From: Labilibaculum sp041595635
Lineage (GTDB): Bacteria > Bacteroidota > Bacteroidia > Bacteroidales > Marinifilaceae
Direction of reading: 5' to 3'
Length of the DNA stretch: 64,000 nucleotides
NCBI RefSeq assembly: GCF_041595635.1
Contig: NZ_JBFHJW010000001.1
Location: forward strand, 103,156-167,155
The position numbers were made by a program, and so were the translations under genes. How positions within the stretch are numbered: the stretch's first letter is position 1; every line of letters begins with the position of its first letter. This document shows, piece after piece, positions 61,554 through 64,000 of this stretch. The notes under the pieces were generated by a model. It did not search any database and was not told the DNA's origin. It saw only the letters and a list, made by a program, of their open reading frames with translations.

Positions 61554-63671
61554 ATGAAATCTAAATTACTTGTTGGGCTTGTTATTAGCTCGTTTTTGGC
61601 GCTTTCGTGTGGTCAAAAAACAAACATGCCTCAACCACCAGTTGCAAAAAAAATAGCCAAAGAGCTTAGTATTCATGATGACACTCGAATCGACAATTAT
61701 TATTGGATGAATCAGCGAGAGGATACGGCGGTTATCAATTATCTGAATGCTGAAAATAGTTATACCAATAGTATGATGAAGCATACCGAGGATTTTCAAA
61801 CAAAATTATTTGATGAAATGATTGCGCGTATCAAAAAAACAGATGAATCGGTTCCCTATAAAACAAATGGCTTTTATTACTATAGTCGTACCGAAGGAGA
61901 CGATGAATATCCTTTTTATTGTCGAAAAGAAGGAAGTTTAGATGCGAAAGAACAAATCATGCTGAACGTGCCCGAAATGGCTAAAGATTATAGCTACTAT
62001 GCTATTGGAAGTTTTTCGGTGAGCGAAGACAATCAAATTTTAGCCTATTCTGAGGATACTTTGAGTCGCAGGAGATACAACATCAAGTTCAAAAGTTTGG
62101 TAGATGATAGTCAGTTTGATGATGAAATTGAAAATACAACAGGAGGCATTACTTGGGCGAACGATAATAAAACGGTTTTTTATACCGTAAAGCATCCCGA
62201 AACCCTTTTGCCCTACAAGGTGTTTAAGCACGTACTGGGGACTTCCGTAGATCAGGATGAGCTAGTCTATGAGGAGAAAGACAATACTTTTTATGCTTTC
62301 TGCTACAAAACAAAATCGAAAAAATACATTATCATTGGTTCCACCAGTACCCTTTCTTCCGAATATCGCTTTCTAGATGCCAGCAAACCAAATGGGGAAT
62401 GGACGGTGTTTCAAGCTCGCGAAAAAGATTTGGAATATGGAATTGATCATTATCAAGGTGATTTTTACGTTCGAACCAATTATATGGCAAAAAACTTTCG
62501 TTTGATGAAAACACCTGTTGACAAAACAGGCAAAGAAAATTGGGAGGAAGTAATTGCCAATCGAGAGGATGTTTTCTTGAGTAATTTTGAAATTTTTGAG
62601 AACTACCTTGTGGTTGGAGAGCGTAAGAATGGTTTGAATCAATTGCGAATCAGAAACTGGAATACCAAGAATGAATATTACCTTGATTTTGGCGAGGAAA
62701 CCTACGATGCATGGATTTCTGCAAATCCAGAATTTGAGACTGATGTTCTTCGTTACGGATATACATCATTAACAACACCTACCTCTACCATCGATTTTAA
62801 TATGGGAACGCAGGAGAAAACTTTGCTAAAACAGCAGGAAGTTTTGGGCGATTTCAATAAAGAAAATTACGAGGCAAAACGCATTTGGGCTACTGCTAAT
62901 GATGGAACAAAAGTACCGATTTCATTGGTGTACCGTAAAGATAAGTTTAAGAAAGGAAGCAATCCGTTATGGTTATCGGCTTATGGATCCTACGGAAGTA
63001 GCTCCGATGTTTATTTTAGTTCGGTTCGTTTAAGCTTGCTCGATCGTGGTTTTGTGGTGGCCACGGCTCATGTTCGTGGAGGACAGGAAATGGGTCGCTA
63101 CTGGTACGAGGATGGAAAACTCTTGAAAAAGAAGAATACATTTACTGATTTTAACTCCTGTGCCGAATTCATGGTGGCTGAAGGATATGCAGCAAAAGAC
63201 GAGGTGTTTGCCTGGGGCGGAAGTGCCGGAGGTCTGCTCATGGGAGCCATTAGCAACATGCGTCCAGATTTATACAAAGGCATTATAGCTGCTGTACCTT
63301 TCGTGGATGTGGTAACGACCATGTTAGATGAATCGATTCCTTTAACCACAGGCGAGTTTGATGAGTGGGGAAATCCGAAAGAGAAAGCGTATTACGATTA
63401 TATGCTTTCCTATTCTCCATACGATAATGTGGAAGCGAAGGATTATCCTGCTATGTTGGTAACTACAGGATTGCACGATTCTCAGGTTCAATATTGGGAG
63501 CCTGCCAAGTGGGTGGCAAAATTGCGTGCCATGAAGACGGATAAAAACCCGTTACTTCTTAAAATAAACATGGATTTTGGCCATGGAGGAGCTTCCGGAC
63601 GATTTGAACGTTATCACGAAGTAGCATTAGAATATGCTTTTGTACTTGATTTAGCCGGAATTAGTGAATAA
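61554..63671 (+). CDS. S9 family oligopeptidase B-like serine peptidase, lipoprotein
   Basis: 705 aa. A lipobox (F-L-A-L-S-C) predicts a lipoprotein. Residues about 30-440 form the beta-propeller entry domain (D-D-T-R-I-D-N-Y-Y-W-M-N). The alpha/beta-hydrolase domain has the nucleophile W-G-G-S-A-G-G-L-L-M, the Asp in G-L-H-D-S-Q-V-Q-Y-W-E-P and the His in F-G-H-G-G-A-S-G-R. V-R-G-G-Q-E-M-G is also typical. Oligopeptidase B cleaves short peptides after Arg or Lys; here it would act in the periplasm or at the outer membrane rather than the cytosol. Confidence 0.95.
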   Translation: MKSKLLVGLVISSFLALSCGQKTNMPQPPVAKKIAKELSIHDDTRIDNYYWMNQREDTAVINYLNAENSYTNSMMKHTEDFQTKLFDEMIARIKKTDESVPYKTNGFYYYSRTEGDDEYPFYCRKEGSLDAKEQIMLNVPEMAKDYSYYAIGSFSVSEDNQILAYSEDTLSRRRYNIKFKSLVDDSQFDDEIENTTGGITWANDNKTVFYTVKHPETLLPYKVFKHVLGTSVDQDELVYEEKDNTFYAFCYKTKSKKYIIIGSTSTLSSEYRFLDASKPNGEWTVFQAREKDLEYGIDHYQGDFYVRTNYMAKNFRLMKTPVDKTGKENWEEVIANREDVFLSNFEIFENYLVVGERKNGLNQLRIRNWNTKNEYYLDFGEETYDAWISANPEFETDVLRYGYTSLTTPTSTIDFNMGTQEKTLLKQQEVLGDFNKENYEAKRIWATANDGTKVPISLVYRKDKFKKGSNPLWLSAYGSYGSSSDVYFSSVRLSLLDRGFVVATAHVRGGQEMGRYWYEDGKLLKKKNTFTDFNSCAEFMVAEGYAAKDEVFAWGGSAGGLLMGAISNMRPDLYKGIIAAVPFVDVVTTMLDESIPLTTGEFDEWGNPKEKAYYDYMLSYSPYDNVEAKDYPAMLVTTGLHDSQVQYWEPAKWVAKLRAMKTDKNPLLLKINMDFGHGGASGRFERYHEVALEYAFVLDLAGISE

Positions 63672-63687
63672 TACTGATATAAATGTT

Positions 63688-63719
63688 AAAAAGCACTCTC
63701 TTTGGGGTGCTTTTTTTTT
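63688..63719 (+). terminator. Terminator of the oligopeptidase gene
   Basis: Stem AAAAAGCAC (63688-63696) with GTGCTTTTT (63707-63715), then a T-run to 63719. Confidence 0.85.
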
Positions 63720-63761
63720 ATATTTAAAATCTCTTATAAAAGAAGATGAACCCTGTGACCC

Positions 63762-64000
63762 ATGATAAAAACTCTAATTATAGATGATGAGGTGAAGAGT
63801 CAATCAACTCTGCATAAATTACTAGAAGAATATTGCTCAGAAGTAGAGGTAATCGGTTTTGCGCACAATGTGAAGTCTGGTATAGAAGCAATTAATTCAC
63901 TGCAGCCTGATTTGGTATTTTTAGACATTTCTATGCCCGATGGAGATGGGTTCGAGGTGCTGGACAAAGTAGAAAATCGCAATTTTGAGGTGGTGTTTAC
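63762..64000 (+). CDS. Response regulator receiver domain, N-terminal part (truncated by window)
   Basis: About 79 residues are visible from ATG 63762 to the window end. It is a canonical receiver: acidic pair in T-L-I-I-D-D-E, phosphoacceptor Asp in L-V-F-L-D-I-S-M-P, then D-G-D-G-F-E-V-L. Receivers of this style in Bacteroidota are mostly LytTR-type regulators, but the output domain lies outside the window, so the class is not fixed. It starts 43 nt after the oligopeptidase terminator. Confidence 0.85.
   Translation, partial: MIKTLIIDDEVKSQSTLHKLLEEYCSEVEVIGFAHNVKSGIEAINSLQPDLVFLDISMPDGDGFEVLDKVENRNFEVVF

Noticed and set aside
1..64000. tRNA, rRNA, CRISPR arrays, IS elements or integrases
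   Set aside because: No cloverleaf-like sequence, regularly spaced repeats, transposase motifs or terminal inverted repeats with target duplications were recognised by eye; a covariance-model scan would be decisive.

Overview
The window is AT-rich bacterial DNA that reads as a chromosomal segment of a marine-type Bacteroidota, most likely order Bacteroidales/Marinilabiliales (Marinifilaceae-like). The grounds are the gene set (OstA-like LPS protein, DUF2795, DUF5063, HSPF-motif methyltransferase, GIN-domain DUF2807, a full Rnf complex with RseC, MutS2 starting M-I-Y-P) and promoters of the Bacteroidota form TTG-N18..20-TAnnTTTG. No rRNA, tRNA, transposase, integrase or CRISPR array was seen. 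Most of the window is core genome.

Layout. 1-1.7 kb: the end of a PepSY membrane protein and a secreted TPR protein with a degenerate metallopeptidase motif. 1.8-8.1 kb: TetR regulator plus a tripartite RND efflux operon. 8.1-12.2 kb: a small protein with a class III nucleotide cyclase, convergent with a hybrid histidine kinase whose receiver domain is degenerate. 12.4-18 kb: operon rseC-rnfBCDGEA. 18.6-24.2 kb: outer-membrane barrel, RecG, methyltransferase-like protein, PduO-type cobalamin adenosyltransferase, DUF2795. 24.3-32.3 kb (minus): guaB, then an envelope biogenesis operon of three SurA/PpiC-like folding factors, a MoxR ATPase and an OstA-like protein. 32.4-42 kb (plus): RecQ, DUF5063, DEDD exonuclease, RlmI-like methyltransferase, DEAD-box helicase, FAD oxidoreductase, Tex, zinc ribbon. 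42.2-48.6 kb (minus): sulfite reduction operon (DUF2061, siroheme dehydrogenase, CysJ, CysI, uroporphyrinogen-III methyltransferase), with a GIN-domain protein after it. 48.9-64 kb: small housekeeping genes, AhpD-like/AraC pair, AGCS symporter, MtfA-SEC-C peptidase, MutS2, Gate-domain transporter, second RecQ, lipoprotein oligopeptidase B and the start of a response regulator.

The most notable signal is upstream of the sulfite reductase operon (48.25-48.63 kb, minus). Two unannotated short ORFs, rich in Cys and Met codons, lie in tandem. Each is followed within 17-29 nt by a perfect GC-containing hairpin and a U-run. Both share the peptide core C-C-M-Y-M, encoded by DNA that is identical at 15 of 16 positions. 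In each, bases near the end of the ORF are complementary to the 5' arm or loop of its terminator, placed so that a ribosome stalled at the Cys codons would leave them free to pair. This is the architecture of ribosome-mediated transcription attenuation sensing cysteine supply, here as a double module. It matches the function of the downstream genes, which make sulfide for cysteine synthesis from sulfite and make the siroheme cofactor.
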